NCBI GenBank assembly: GCA_018401565.1
Contig: JAGYKS010000028.1
Coordinates: 62,001 to 126,000, forward strand
Origin: Acidimicrobiales bacterium
GTDB lineage: Bacteria > Actinomycetota > Acidimicrobiia > Acidimicrobiales > Acidimicrobilacustridaceae
DNA length: 64,000 nt
Direction of reading: 5' to 3'
Shown here: positions 29,114-38,498 of the stretch, piece after piece
Position numbering within the stretch: the first letter of the stretch is position 1
Layout of the letters: the number at the start of each line of letters is the position of its first letter
Program-made: the position numbers and the translations under genes
Notes under the pieces: generated by a model
Told to the model about the DNA's origin: nothing
Seen by the model: only the letters and a program-made list of their open reading frames with translations
Databases searched by the model: none

Positions 29114-29874
29114 GCAACCAACCCCCGCCCTATGTGCCAGGGCATGGCCTGCTTGATGGACTCGGGGTGGTGATCACCGCCGCCGCAGGTTCGGGCATCG
29201 GGTCATCCACGGCCCGTCGCTGCCTCGAAGAAGGGGCCCGGGTGGTGATCTCTGACCGTCACGAGCGCCGCCTCGCCGAGACCGCCGAGGAATTGGGGGT
29301 GCGCGGCATCGTGTGTGACGTCACCGACGACCACAGCGTGCGGTCGTTCATGGACAGCGCTGCAGTCGAGCTCGGTGGCATCGATGTGCTGGTCAACAAC
29401 GCCGGTCTGGGCGGCACCGCCGAAGTTCATGAGATGACCGACGAGCAGTGGTCATCGGTGCTCGATGTGACCCTCGGGGGCACCTTCCGTTGCACCAGGG
29501 CGGTCCTGCCCCACATGTACGAGCGCGGCACTGGTGCCATTGTGAACAACGCCTCGGTGTTGGGATGGCGGGCCCAGAGCGGGCAGGCCCACTACGCCGC
29601 CGCCAAGGCCGGGGTCATGGCACTCACCCGCTGCACGGCCGTTGAGGCTGCACCCCACGGCGTGCGCGTCAATGCCGTGGCACCGTCGTTGGCCATGCAT
29701 GCCAACCTGGCCAAGGTAACCAGCGATGAACTGCTCACCGAGCTCACCAGTCGCGAGGCCTTCGGCCGGGCGGCCGAGCCGTGGGAGATGGCCAACGTGA
29801 TCGTGTTTCTGGCCTCGTCGTACAGCTCGTACCTCACTGGCGAGGTGCTGAGCGCCAGTTCACAGCACCCGTGA
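29110..29874 (+). CDS. ipdF: Short-chain dehydrogenase IpdF
   Basis: IpdF belongs to the HIP (ring C/D) pathway, acting on 5-hydroxy HIP-CoA-type intermediates. The 254-residue product begins PPYVPGHGLLDGLGVVITAA and has GSGIGSSTARR, VVISDRHERRLAETAEEL, NNAGLGG, NNASVLGWRAQSGQAHYAAAKAG and YSSYLTGEVLS, very close to Rv3559c from memory. The glycine-rich loop reads AAAGSGIG, a variant shared with that protein. It is last in the operon; its final codons and stop are duplicated downstream. Confidence 0.93.
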   Translation: MSNQPPPYVPGHGLLDGLGVVITAAAGSGIGSSTARRCLEEGARVVISDRHERRLAETAEELGVRGIVCDVTDDHSVRSFMDSAAVELGGIDVLVNNAGLGGTAEVHEMTDEQWSSVLDVTLGGTFRCTRAVLPHMYERGTGAIVNNASVLGWRAQSGQAHYAAAKAGVMALTRCTAVEAAPHGVRVNAVAPSLAMHANLAKVTSDELLTELTSREAFGRAAEPWEMANVIVFLASSYSSYLTGEVLSASSQHP

Positions 29875-29918
29875 GCGCCAGTTCACCGCACCCGTAAGCC
29901 CACTTCACCGCACCCGCA
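29851..29918. repeat. 22-23-bp tandem repeat, three copies, duplicating the ipdF end
   Basis: Units at 29851-29873, 29874-29896 and 29897-29918 share the pattern AGCGCCAGTTCACCGCACCC. The first contains the last ipdF codons up to the stop, so the gene's 3' end has been copied twice into the intergenic region. Confidence 0.88.
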
Positions 29919-30072
29919 AGCTGGCCTGGTTGCGATCGCTGCCGGCAGCGACAGCGACAATGTGGAAAAACTTCACCGTGACCCTTGACACAGGTTCGGT
30001 TGTCCAGCATCATCACCGTGCGTCACGTTGACAGACTTTTCTTCAGCGCCCGACGTTTGATTCCCACCTGGA

Positions 30073-30090
30073 CGGGCCCTACGGGGCCCG
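30073..30090. terminator. Hairpin with TACG tetraloop between convergent operons
   Basis: CGGGCCC-TACG-GGGCCCG forms a perfect 7-bp stem capped by a UNCG-type tetraloop, which is exceptionally stable in RNA. It lies in the 263-base gap between the ipdF operon and the convergent SDR gene, 48 bases past the SDR stop. It has no T-run. Confidence 0.6.
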
Positions 30091-30137
30091 CCGGGGACTG
30101 ACCGACCTGGGGGGGACCGTTCCCCGACGCAGCGCCT

Positions 30138-30896
30138 TCATGTGGCAGCGGCGTCGAGGAACGGCGGTCGGTCCCCTCCCCCATTGGCCACAAGATTGGC
30201 CCCGCTGACATACGCCGAAAGTGGCGATGCCAGCAGTACGCACAGATCACCGATCTCAGCCGGGCTGGCCAGACGCCCAGCCGGGATCGTTGACGCAACC
30301 CGCGCCAGCGCCGCAGCATCGCCGTAGTGCAGTTCGGCCTGCTCGGTCAGCACCATCCCGCACGTCACGGCATTTACACGGACCCGCGGCTGCCATTCCT
30401 GTCCCACGGTGGCGGTGAAATTCAGCAGTCCTGCCTTGGCCGCTCCGTAGGCGGCCACGGTGGGGGCCGGCCTCGTGCCAGCCACGCTGGCCACGTTCAC
30501 GATGGCGCCCCCGTCGGGCTGGCCCTGCATGTGATGGTTGGCGCGCTGGGCGCAGTAGATGGCCGACAGAAGGTTCAGCGCCACGACCCGCTCGCTGAAC
30601 CGTGGCGACGCCGTCGACGTATCGGCCGGTGGCGCTCCCCCTGCGTTGTTCACCAGCACATCGATCCGACCGTGGGTGGCCACAACGTCGTCAACCATGT
30701 CCCATGCCGCCTGGCCATCACGAACGTCGGCGGGATGAAATGACCAGTCCTGGGGCAGGTCGTCAACGACGCTTCGAGCGCTCACCGCAACGGTGGCACC
30801 GGCAGCGGCGAACCGCCCGGCTATGCCACGGCCGACCCCCCGGGTGCCCCCGGTCACCAGCACCACCTTGTCGGTCAGGTCAATGATCAACGCCAT
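30138..30896 (-). CDS. Short-chain dehydrogenase (Rv3549c-like) divergent from echA20
   Basis: The 252-residue SDR has TGGTRGVGRGIAGRF, NNAGGAPPAD, VNVASVAGTRP, the catalytic YGAAKAGLLNF and SGANLVANGGGDRPPF. M. tuberculosis has an SDR (Rv3549c) in the same divergent position to echA20, and the ring C/D setting supports a role on a hydroxyacyl-CoA intermediate; the exact step is not known to me. ATG 30896. The 69-base gap to echA20 contains operator site C. Confidence 0.88.
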   Translation of the reverse strand: MALIIDLTDKVVLVTGGTRGVGRGIAGRFAAAGATVAVSARSVVDDLPQDWSFHPADVRDGQAAWDMVDDVVATHGRIDVLVNNAGGAPPADTSTASPRFSERVVALNLLSAIYCAQRANHHMQGQPDGGAIVNVASVAGTRPAPTVAAYGAAKAGLLNFTATVGQEWQPRVRVNAVTCGMVLTEQAELHYGDAAALARVASTIPAGRLASPAEIGDLCVLLASPLSAYVSGANLVANGGGDRPPFLDAAAT

Positions 30897-30926
30897 GGGA
30901 GCCCACGCTAGTTGCCCACCCCGGCT

Positions 30927-30943
30927 TCTGACCCAGCGTCAGA
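30927..30943. promoter_or_regulatory. Island operator, site C (one mismatch)
   Basis: TCTGACC-CAG-CGTCAGA, one mismatch, centred in the 69-base gap between the divergent SDR and echA20. A -10-like TACGCT at 30951-30956 suggests echA20 is transcribed almost leaderless from beside the operator. Confidence 0.75.
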
Positions 30944-30965
30944 TGCCGACTACGCTCGGGCGGTC

Positions 30966-31778
30966 GTGGGCATAGAAACAACCGTGGGGACCGACGGCAT
31001 CACCGAGGTGGTCATGAACTGCCCCCCGGTCAATGCCCTGACCGTTGACGAGTGGTTCGACCTCGCCAACGCCGTGACGAGGGCCGGCGACGATCCCGAA
31101 TGCCGTGTGGTGATCGTTCGCGCCGAAGGCAAGGGGTTCAACGCCGGTGTGGACATCAAGGAAATGCAGAACACCGACGGCTTTGAGGCCCTGTTGGGGG
31201 CCAACCGGGGATGCGCGGCGGCATTTTCTGCCGTGTACGACTGTCCGGTGCCGGTCATCAGCGCCGTGCACGGATTCTGCGTGGGGGGCGGCATCGGCCT
31301 GGTGGGCAACAGCGATGCCATCGTGGCCAGTGACGACGCCTGGTTCTCACTGCCCGAAGTGAACCAGGGAGCGCTCGGAGCTGCCACCCATCTGGCCCGT
31401 CTGGTCCCCCAGCACAAGATGCGGGCCATGGTCTACACCGCGTCGCGGGCCACGGCCGCCGAGCTCCACGCCTGGGGCAGTGTGTGGCAGGTGGTCCCCG
31501 CCGACAGGCTCGTTGACGCCGCCCGGGAACTGGCCGACCAGATCGCCGCCAAGTCCCCCACGGTGATTCGGGCCGCCAAGGAGAGCCTCAACGGCATCGA
31601 CCCGTGGGACCCCAAGCGCAGTTACCGCTTCGAGCAGGGCTTCACGTTCGAACTCAACCTCACCGGGGTCAGCGATGAACTCCGCGACGACTTCGCCGGC
31701 ACCGACAAGGCAACCGGCGCCGCCCCACAATCCGCTGGCAACGACGCAGGGAACGACGCCGGAAACGACGACTCATGA
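30966..31778 (+). CDS. echA20: Ring D hydrolase EchA20 (enoyl-CoA hydratase family)
   Basis: EchA20 hydrolytically opens steroid ring D (HIEC-CoA to COCHEA-CoA). The 270-residue product has NCPPVNALTVDEW, the oxyanion-hole segment GKGFNAGVDIKEM, PVISAVHGFCVGGGIGLVG and AWFSLPEVNQGALGAATH. Gene order echA20-ipdA-ipdB-ipdC matches Rv3550-Rv3553. GTG 30966 is the start. The C-terminus carries an extra GNDAGNDAGNDDS repeat, beyond the usual length, encoded by a 12-bp-type tandem repeat. It overlaps ipdA by ATGA. Confidence 0.93.
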   Translation: MGIETTVGTDGITEVVMNCPPVNALTVDEWFDLANAVTRAGDDPECRVVIVRAEGKGFNAGVDIKEMQNTDGFEALLGANRGCAAAFSAVYDCPVPVISAVHGFCVGGGIGLVGNSDAIVASDDAWFSLPEVNQGALGAATHLARLVPQHKMRAMVYTASRATAAELHAWGSVWQVVPADRLVDAARELADQIAAKSPTVIRAAKESLNGIDPWDPKRSYRFEQGFTFELNLTGVSDELRDDFAGTDKATGAAPQSAGNDAGNDAGNDDS

Positions 31779-32646
31779 GCACAAACAAGATCATCACCGC
31801 CGACGCTGCGGTCGCCACGCTGGAGTCGGGCATGACCGTGGGCATTGGCGGTTGGGGTAGCCGACGCAAGCCAATGGCACTGGTGCGGGCCCTGCTTCGC
31901 ACTGACATCACCGATCTGACCGTGGTGAGCTACGGCGGACCCGACGTTGGCCTGTTGTGTGCTGCCGGGAAGGTGCGACGGCTGATCTACGGGTTCGTGT
32001 CGCTGGATTCCATCGCTCTCGAACCCCACTTCCGGGCTGCCCGCCAGGCAGGCACCATCGCCGAGCCGGTGGAGTACGACGAAGGCATGCTGCAGTGGGC
32101 GCTGTACGCGGGTTCGTTGCGGCTGCCGTTTTTGCCCACCCGGGCCGGGCTGGCCAGCGGCGTCATGGATGTCAATCCCAACCTGCGAACGGTGCGGTCG
32201 CCCTACGACGACGCCGAGGACCTGCTGGCGGTGCCGGCCATACGCCTCGATGCCGCCTTCGTGCACCTCAACCGCTCCGATGAGCGCGGCAACGCAACGT
32301 TCACCGGCCCCGACCTGTACTTCGACGACCTGTTTCTCAACGCCTGCGACCCCGGGCGCAGGTTCCTGTCGTGTGAGCGCATCGTGCCCACTGCCGACCT
32401 CACCGAAGGCACCAGTTTCCACACCATGCGAATCAACCGGTCCATGGTTGACGGCGTCATCGAGGCCCCACGCGGCGCCCACTTCACCAGTTGCGAGCCC
32501 GACTACCGCGCGATGAAGCGTTCCAGAAGGCCTACGTGGCTGCCGCCGGCGATCCCGATGCGTGGTCGCAATTTTCCGAACAGTTCCTGTCTGGCGACGA
32601 GGCCAGCTACCAGTCAGCCGTGGACGCGTGGAGGAACGAGCAGTGA
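31775..32646 (+). CDS. ipdA: COCHEA-CoA hydrolase alpha subunit IpdA, frameshifted near 32510
   Basis: IpdAB, a CoA-transferase-fold heteromer, opens ring C of COCHEA-CoA by a retro-Claisen reaction. IpdA reads ADAAVATLESGMTVGIGGWG, SRRKPMALVRALLR, VVSYGGPDVGLLCAAGKV, EYDEGMLQWALYAGSLRL and RGNATFTGPDLYFDDLF. One missing base near 32510 separates it from its natural end, DEAFQKAYVAAAGDPDAW, and a stop at 32644. Overlaps of 4 bases with both echA20 and ipdB indicate tight coupling. Confidence 0.92.
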
Positions 32647-33470
32647 GCACCCCCGACCAATCAGGTTCCGGCGCAGACACGTCCAGCTCCGATGGCGGAG
32701 ATGTCGCACTGGCCGACGTGGTGGCCGTGGCGTGTGCCGAAGCCTTCCGTGGCGACGGCGAGATCTTTGCCTCGGGCATGGGTGTCATGCCGATGTTGGG
32801 TGCCCGACTGGCCCGAGCCACGTTCGAACCCGACCTGCTGGTGAGTGACGGTGAAGCGTTCTTCGTCGATGGCGATCTCCCGGTGGGGGCGGCCATCGGC
32901 ACCACCGAGGGGGTCGGTGTCGAGGGGTGGATACCGTTTCGCAGTGTGTTCGACACACTGTGGGGTGGCCGCCGCCACGTGATGATGGGAGCGTCGCAGA
33001 TGGATGCCCACGGCAACTCCAACATCGCCAACATCGGACCGTGGGAGCGCCCCAAGGCCCAGTTGCTCGGCGTTCGTGGCGGGCCCGGCAACACCGTGAA
33101 CCACACCACCAGCTTTTTCATCCCGCGCCACACCACCCGGGTGTTCGTGGACACCGTCGACATGGTCAGTGGGCTCGGGTACGACCGGGCCGCCACGTTG
33201 CATCCCAACGTGCGCAACCACCACCGTCTGGCCCGGGTGGTCACCAATCTGGCCGTGATGGACTTCGACTCCGACGACCACCGCATGCATCTGGTGTCGG
33301 TGCATCCCGGAGTCACCGTTGACGACGTGGTGACGGCCACTGGGTTCGACCTCGCCATCGACAGCGACACCCCCACCTCGCGTGGCCCCACCGATGCAGA
33401 AGCCGAGGCCATCGCGCAGCTCGACCCCCGTGGGCTTCGCCACCGTGAACTGCCCGCACAAGGAGCCTGA
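32643..33470 (+). CDS. ipdB: COCHEA-CoA hydrolase beta subunit IpdB
   Basis: Partner of IpdA. The 275-residue product has FRGDGEIFASGMGVMPMLGA, LLVSDGEAFFVDGD, GWIPFRSVFDTLWGG, MMGASQMDAHGNSNIANIG and GGPGNTVNHTTSFFIPRH, which match IpdB. GTG 32643 overlaps the corrected ipdA stop (GTGA). It is about 25 residues longer than I recall for the mycobacterial protein, because of a Ser/Asp-rich N-terminus. AGGAG at its end serves the next gene. Confidence 0.93.
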   Translation: MSTPDQSGSGADTSSSDGGDVALADVVAVACAEAFRGDGEIFASGMGVMPMLGARLARATFEPDLLVSDGEAFFVDGDLPVGAAIGTTEGVGVEGWIPFRSVFDTLWGGRRHVMMGASQMDAHGNSNIANIGPWERPKAQLLGVRGGPGNTVNHTTSFFIPRHTTRVFVDTVDMVSGLGYDRAATLHPNVRNHHRLARVVTNLAVMDFDSDDHRMHLVSVHPGVTVDDVVTATGFDLAIDSDTPTSRGPTDAEAEAIAQLDPRGLRHRELPAQGA

Positions 33471-34658
33471 TGTCACTCGCCCCGCAACCGCACACCGCCG
33501 ACATGCGCCATCCGGACCTTCACCCCCGGCTGCACACGCCGTTGTGCGACCTGGTCGGCATCGAGGTGCCGATCGTGCAGACCGGCATGGGTTGGGTGGC
33601 CGGCGCACGACTTGTGTCGGCCACTGCCGAGGCCGGCGCCCTGGGCATCCTGGCCAGCGCCACCATGGATCTGGACGAACTGCGCACGGCAATCGCCGCG
33701 GTGAAGTCCCGAACCAGTCGCCCGTTCGGGGTGAACCTTCGGGCTGACGCCGCCGACGTGGACGCCCGCCTGGATCTGCTCATGGCCGAGGGCGTGAAGG
33801 TGGCCAGCTTCGCCCAGGCGCCGCGTCGTGAGCTCATCGCCCGGCTCAAGGATGCCGGCGTGGTGGTGATCCCGTCGGTGGGCGCCCGTCGCCACGCTGA
33901 AAAGGTCCTGGACTGGGGTGTGGATGCGATTTTGGTGCAAGGCGGTGAGGGCGGTGGCCACACCGGCAGTGTGCCCACCACCCTGGTGCTGCCGCAGGTG
34001 GTCGACGCCGTGGGCGGTCGGGTGCCAGTCATCGCTGCCGGTGGGTTTTTCGACGGTCGGGGCCTGGTGGCGGCGCTGGCCTACGGAGCCGACGGCATTG
34101 CCATGGGTAACCCGGTTCCTGCTGACGTCGGACTCATCGGTGCCCGACTCGGTGAAGACCTATTACCTGGGCAAGACCGTCACCGACACCGTGGTGAGCA
34201 AGCAGGTTGACGGGGTCCCCCACCGGGTGCTGCGCACCGATTTGGTGAACACCCTCGAAAGCACCGGCGGCAGATTGTGGGCCCTGCCCCGAGCCGGACT
34301 GAACGCCCTGCGATTTCGGGCCATGACCGGAGTGAAACTGCGCGACATGATGCGTGAGGGTCGGGCCATGCGGGCCTCCATGGACCTCACCTGGACCCAA
34401 ACCCTCATGGCCGCCAACACCCCCATGCTGCTCAAGGCGTCGCTGGTGGATGGCAACACCGACTCCGGCGTGATGGCCAGTGGACAGGTGGTGGGTGTCA
34501 TTGACGACCTGCCCACCTGTGGCGACCTGGTGGACCGGATCGTGGCCGAAGCCGGCGCCACCCTCGAACAGCTCACCGCCACCCATGCATCCCGCATTCC
34601 GGAGGCCCGCATCGAACAGAGGCCCGCACCCCGGAGGCCCGCACCCAGGAGGCCGGCA
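33470..34658 (+). CDS. ipdC: IpdC, nitronate-monooxygenase-family flavoenzyme, frameshifted near 34108, no stop before maoC
   Basis: IpdC is an FMN enzyme of the HIP ring C/D pathway. It reads CDLVGIEVPIVQTGMGWVAG, SATAEAGALGILASATM, PFGVNLRADA, VQGGEGGGHTGSVPT, VPVIAAGGFFDGRG. Then, after an inserted A near 34108, it continues TRFLLTSDSSVPDSVK, GVPHRVLRT and TPMLLKASLVDGNTDSGVMASGQ. After the correction the frame runs without a stop through a 15-bp-type repeat into the MaoC protein, so the true end is unclear. The ATG at 33470 overlaps the ipdB stop, with AGGAG upstream. Confidence 0.9.
34601..34658. repeat. GGAGGCCCGCACC-type imperfect repeat between ipdC and maoC
   Basis: Four imperfect copies of GGAGGCCCGCA(CCC) occur at about 34601, 34619, 34633 and 34648. 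Each contains a Shine-Dalgarno-like GAGG, and the last places AGGAGG ahead of the MaoC ATG at 34659. Confidence 0.75.
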
Positions 34659-35132
34659 ATGCCTGACACCACCGGGCCACCCGTCGTGCTCGACGGTGCC
34701 GATGCGCTGCGGGCGGCGGTGGGCACCACGCTCGGCACCAGCCCCTGGCTGCACGTTGACCAGGGTCGCATCGATACCTTCGCCGACGCCACCGGGGACC
34801 ACCAGTGGATTCACACCGACCCCGCCCGGGCCGCCGACGGCCCCTACGGCGGGACCATCGCCCACGGTTATCTCACCCTCGCACTGACCAACTGGTTTTT
34901 GCCCCAGATCGTGGAGGTGCGCGGCTTTTCTGCCGGGGTGAACTACGGCGTCGATCGGGTCCGGTTCCCTGCCGCCGTGCCAGTGGATTCGCGCCTGCGG
35001 GCCACCGTGGACCTGGTGGCGGCCGACGATGTGTCGGGCGGCATCCAGACGACCATGCGCATCACCGTTGAATGCGACGCCACCGAACGACCGGTATGCG
35101 TGGTCGATGCGCTGTCGCGATGGCTCGTGTGA
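34659..35132 (+). CDS. MaoC-like dehydratase (hot-dog fold)
   Basis: The 157-residue product has the (R)-hydratase motif IDTFADATGDHQWIHTDP with the catalytic Asp and His, followed by GPYGGTIAHGYLTLAL. It would hydrate an enoyl-CoA. ATG 34659 lies after AGGAGG, supporting independent translation. The frame is also open from ipdC, so a natural IpdC-MaoC fusion or a lost stop is possible. The next gene starts 13 bases after its stop. Confidence 0.88.
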   Translation: MPDTTGPPVVLDGADALRAAVGTTLGTSPWLHVDQGRIDTFADATGDHQWIHTDPARAADGPYGGTIAHGYLTLALTNWFLPQIVEVRGFSAGVNYGVDRVRFPAAVPVDSRLRATVDLVAADDVSGGIQTTMRITVECDATERPVCVVDALSRWLV

Positions 35133-35144
35133 GAGGAACCTGAC

Positions 35145-36002
35145 ATGACCCCCGACCCAACCGCACCCGACCCGTCCGAACACGACCCGGCCGACCCTGC
35201 CCCAACGCCACCCGACGTGGCCAACTGGTTTCGGCTCGACGGCAAGGTGGCCCTGGTGTCTGGAGCTGGTCGGGGCATAGGGGCGGCCACCGCCATTGCC
35301 CTGGCACACGCTGGCGCCGACGTCGTGGTGTGGTCACGAACCGCCGAGCAGGTCGACCATGTGGCCAGCCAGGTGCGGACGCTTGGTCGCCGCAGTCTGG
35401 CCGCCACCGTGGACGCCGGTGACGCCGACGCCGTTGAACAGGGGGTGGCTGACGCCGCCGACGCCATGGGTCGTATCGATGTGGTGGTGAACGTTGTGGG
35501 CGGGGCCATGCCCAGGCCCCTGATGTCCACGGCTGATCGCCACATGGCGGGAGCCTTTGACCACAACGTGCTCACGGGCCTGCGGCTGGTGCGGGCTGCG
35601 GTGCCGGTCATGCTGGCCGGCGGCGGTGGTTCGGTGGTGCTGGTGTCGAGTGCCATGGGGCATCTTTCCGAGCGCGGCTATCTGGCCTACGGCACAGCCA
35701 AGGCCGCCGTGGACCATTCGGTGCGTCTCATGGCTGCCGATCTCAGTCCCCGCATCAGGGTCAATGCCGTGGCACCAGGCGCCGTGCTCACCGAAGCGCT
35801 GGCCTTCATCGCCGACGACGACGCCACCCGCAGCTCCATGGAGGCGGCCACACCCATGCGGCGCATCGGAATGCCCGACGACATCGCCGCCGCCGTACTG
35901 TTTTGCGCCAGCGACGCCTCGTCGTACATGACCGGTCAGGTGCTGGCCATAGACGGCGGTCTCCGCCGGCCCAACTTTGTGTTCGAGATGCCCGACCTGT
36001 AG
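35145..36002 (+). CDS. Short-chain dehydrogenase in the ipd operon
   Basis: The 285-residue SDR has a Pro/Asp-rich N-terminus (about 25 residues), the Rossmann motif SGAGRGIGAATAIAL, VNVVGGAMPRPL, VSSAMGHLSERG, the catalytic YGTAKAAVDHS and YMTGQVLAIDGGLRRP. Position at the end of the echA20-ipdABC-maoC run suggests a hydroxysteroid or hydroxyacyl-CoA substrate; the step is unknown. ATG 35145 has GAGAGGA upstream. Confidence 0.87.
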   Translation: MTPDPTAPDPSEHDPADPAPTPPDVANWFRLDGKVALVSGAGRGIGAATAIALAHAGADVVVWSRTAEQVDHVASQVRTLGRRSLAATVDAGDADAVEQGVADAADAMGRIDVVVNVVGGAMPRPLMSTADRHMAGAFDHNVLTGLRLVRAAVPVMLAGGGGSVVLVSSAMGHLSERGYLAYGTAKAAVDHSVRLMAADLSPRIRVNAVAPGAVLTEALAFIADDDATRSSMEAATPMRRIGMPDDIAAAVLFCASDASSYMTGQVLAIDGGLRRPNFVFEMPDL

Positions 36003-36044
36003 GTCCAACCTGTGAGCTGAGACTGCCAATGGGAGCTTTTGCCA

Positions 36045-37082
36045 ATGATCCACCCACGATCCAGTGCCACGACCCGGCCACATTCGGTGCCTGCAGCGAA
36101 ACCCGTCCGCTGTCGGGCTTTGGCTTTCACGTCGGTGATCGCTGTTGCAACGCTGGTGCTCGCCTCATGTGGCTCGTCCATGGAGTCTGAGAACCAGGCG
36201 GGATCAGACACCGGTGACACCATCGCCGCTGCACCACCCAGTACGTCAGTCACCGACGGGCGGCCGCGCACGATCACCACTTTTGTGGAACCGTTCGTGG
36301 ACACCAGCCGACCCACACAACCGTCAACTGATGGAGCGCCGGCGTCAGAGGTTCGCGAGCTCCCGACCACGGTGTATCTGCCATCGGGAACCGGTCGTGG
36401 CCCGCTGGTGGTGTTCAGCCACGGTCTTGGCGGCAGCCCGGAAAAGTTCACCCGGCTGCACACGGCGTGGGCCGAAGCCGGTTACGTGGTGGCCGCACCC
36501 AGCTTCCCGCTCACCAACGACAGCAATCCCAACCGCAACGGTGAAGCCGCCGATCTCGTGAACCAGCCCGCAGACGTGAGCTTTGTGCTCGACCAGCTAC
36601 TGGCCGCTGACGAGGATCCCGCAAGTCCACTGTTTGCTCGCATCGATACCGACCATCTGGGTGCTGCCGGTCTGTCCCTTGGCGGAGCCACCACCTACGG
36701 CGTGATCTTCAACGACTGCTGTGCCGACCAGCGGTTCAGTGCTGCCATGGTCATGGCCGGGGCCGCGCTCATCGCGACGCCCAGTGACTACACCCGCTCC
36801 ATCCCGACCCTGGTTTTCCACGGGGACGCCGACCCGGTCCTTCGTTACGAGCTCGGTCGCGGCGCCTGGGAGTTGTTGCCGGGTCCAACCTGGCTCATTA
36901 CCTTGCCGGGTGCCCCACATTCCCAACCGTTCGAGAACACCGTCACCGAATGGGACGAGTTGGTGTTTGCCACCAGCACAGCGTTCTGGGACGCCACGTT
37001 GGGTGAAGACGACACCGCCCTGCAGCGCATGACTGACCAGGTGGCAACGGCGCCCGATCTGGCGGTCATTGAGTCACGCTGA
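36045..37082 (+). CDS. Alpha/beta-hydrolase lipoprotein (dienelactone-hydrolase/PETase-like)
   Basis: The 345-residue product has a signal peptide and lipobox VLASC at about residue 40, so it is probably anchored outside the membrane. The hydrolase core shows PLVVFSHGLGG (oxyanion region), the nucleophile GLSLGGAT, an acid in HGDADPV and the histidine in GAPHSQPF. It could be an esterase. Being next to the steroid operon, a role in freeing esterified sterols is conceivable but not shown. ATG 36045 has GGGAG upstream. Confidence 0.85.
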   Translation: MIHPRSSATTRPHSVPAAKPVRCRALAFTSVIAVATLVLASCGSSMESENQAGSDTGDTIAAAPPSTSVTDGRPRTITTFVEPFVDTSRPTQPSTDGAPASEVRELPTTVYLPSGTGRGPLVVFSHGLGGSPEKFTRLHTAWAEAGYVVAAPSFPLTNDSNPNRNGEAADLVNQPADVSFVLDQLLAADEDPASPLFARIDTDHLGAAGLSLGGATTYGVIFNDCCADQRFSAAMVMAGAALIATPSDYTRSIPTLVFHGDADPVLRYELGRGAWELLPGPTWLITLPGAPHSQPFENTVTEWDELVFATSTAFWDATLGEDDTALQRMTDQVATAPDLAVIESR

Positions 37083-37140
37083 GCGACGGGTCGTGCCGGC
37101 AGCAGGTTGTGCCGGCTGCTCGCCTTGCCGGCAGCTCGCC

Positions 37141-38418
37141 TCAGCTGATGACGCCGGCTGAGCGCAGCTCGGCCAGGGTGTCGGCATCGAGGCCCAACTC
37201 GCCAGTGAGCACCTCGTCGGTGTGCTGACCCAACATCGGTGGCGGCGTCTGGGCGTGCTCGGGCAGTCCTGACAACTTGATCGGATTACCGGGTACCACC
37301 ACCGGGTCCCCGCCATCGGGCCGCTGCAGTTCGATGAGCATGTTGCGCTGGGCGAGATGGGGTCGGCCAGCACCTGTGGGGCGCTGAGCACCGGGCCAGC
37401 GGCGATGCCGGCTGCGGCCATGGCGTGACAGGCGTCGATGTTGGACATGGTCGACGCCCACCGGTTCACGGCGTCGCGGATCACGTCGATGTGCTCACGC
37501 CAACCGCTCCGGGTGGCAAAGCGGGGGTCGTCGACCCACGCTGGCTCGCCAACCAGTTCGGCAAGGCGGGCGAACTCGTGCTCCCGGCCCACCTGCACGA
37601 CGAACCATCCGTCAGCGGCACGGAACCCGTCGAGGATCATCGACAGGCCCTGGGTTGGGTCGGGGCGCTCGCCCATCGACCACCAGTTCACAACGACGTC
37701 GGCAAACGACACCATCGAGTCGAACATGGCCACGTCCACGTAGCCGCCCTCACCGGTGGTGTCCCGTCGACGCAGCGCTGCCAGCAGCCCGATGACGCCG
37801 AACAGGGCGGTGCCGATGTCACCCAGTGCCCCCACCGGGCTCACCACCGGGGGTCGTCACCGGCACGCTTCCATTCGTACAGTCCGCTCATGGCCTCGGC
37901 CACCGCGGCGTAGGCCGGCCAGGCGCCGTAGGGCGAGTCTGTGGTGTTGCCGAACCCCGACACCGACAGGTACACCACCGCCGGATGCACGGCGGCGACG
38001 TCGGTGTAGCCGAGCCCCTTTGATGCCAGCGACCCGGCCTTGAAGTTCTCGCACACCACGTCGAAGCGCGGCGCCAGCGCAAGCACCAGTTCCCGCCCGG
38101 CGTCACTGGCGATGTCGATGGTGATGCTGCGTTTGCCGAGGTTGTTGCGCACAAAGGTGGCACCCATGGGCACCCCGTCGGGTCCGGGCATGGCCGGAAG
38201 GGACCCCCGACCCAGGTCGCCGGAACGTGGGTGCTCGACCTTGACCACCTCGGCACCCAAACGGGCCAGCAGCTGGGTGGCGTAGGGCAGGGCCTGCATC
38301 TGCTCGAGGGCGAGGATGCGAACCCCGCCAGCGGGCCAGCAGGTGGGTCAAGCGGTGAGCCCGCTGGCGCGCCTGCTGGTGGGCTTGCGTCGGAGCTGGC
38401 GTGGTCGGCGGAAGTCAC
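37141..38418 (-). CDS. CaiB/BaiF-type (class III) CoA-transferase, three frameshifts
   Basis: Pieces in three frames assemble a full family III CoA-transferase: LAGVRILALEQMQALPYATQ, GAEVVKVEHPRSGDLGRG, FVRNNLGKRSITIDI, FKAGSLASKGLGY, VGALGDIGTALFGVIGLLAAL, and the end NPIKLSGLPEHAQTPPP. Breaks lie near 38327 (short of one G in a G-run), 37853 and 37365. The enzyme would move CoA between a carboxylate and an acyl-CoA, possibly activating a steroid acid. ATG 38418; divergent from the gene at 38499 across operator D. Confidence 0.85.
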
Positions 38419-38450
38419 GGCGTCACCCTACCGCTGGGCGGTGGCGCACA

Positions 38451-38467
38451 TCTGACGACCCGTCAGA
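38451..38467. promoter_or_regulatory. Island operator, site D (perfect palindrome)
   Basis: TCTGACG-ACC-CGTCAGA, perfect arms, in the 80-base gap between the CaiB-type gene (start 38418) and the HMG-CoA-synthase-like gene (start 38499). Confidence 0.8.
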
Positions 38468-38498
38468 AGCCGGCGGCCATAGCGGGTAGTGTGCCGCC

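Noticed and set aside
31622-33412. Long open frame on the minus strand (about 596 codons) opposite echA20, ipdA and ipdB
   Set aside because: It is an antisense shadow of well-recognised plus-strand genes; its translation is low-complexity and matches no family. Similar antisense frames at 4736-5710 and 19235-20200 were dropped for the same reason.
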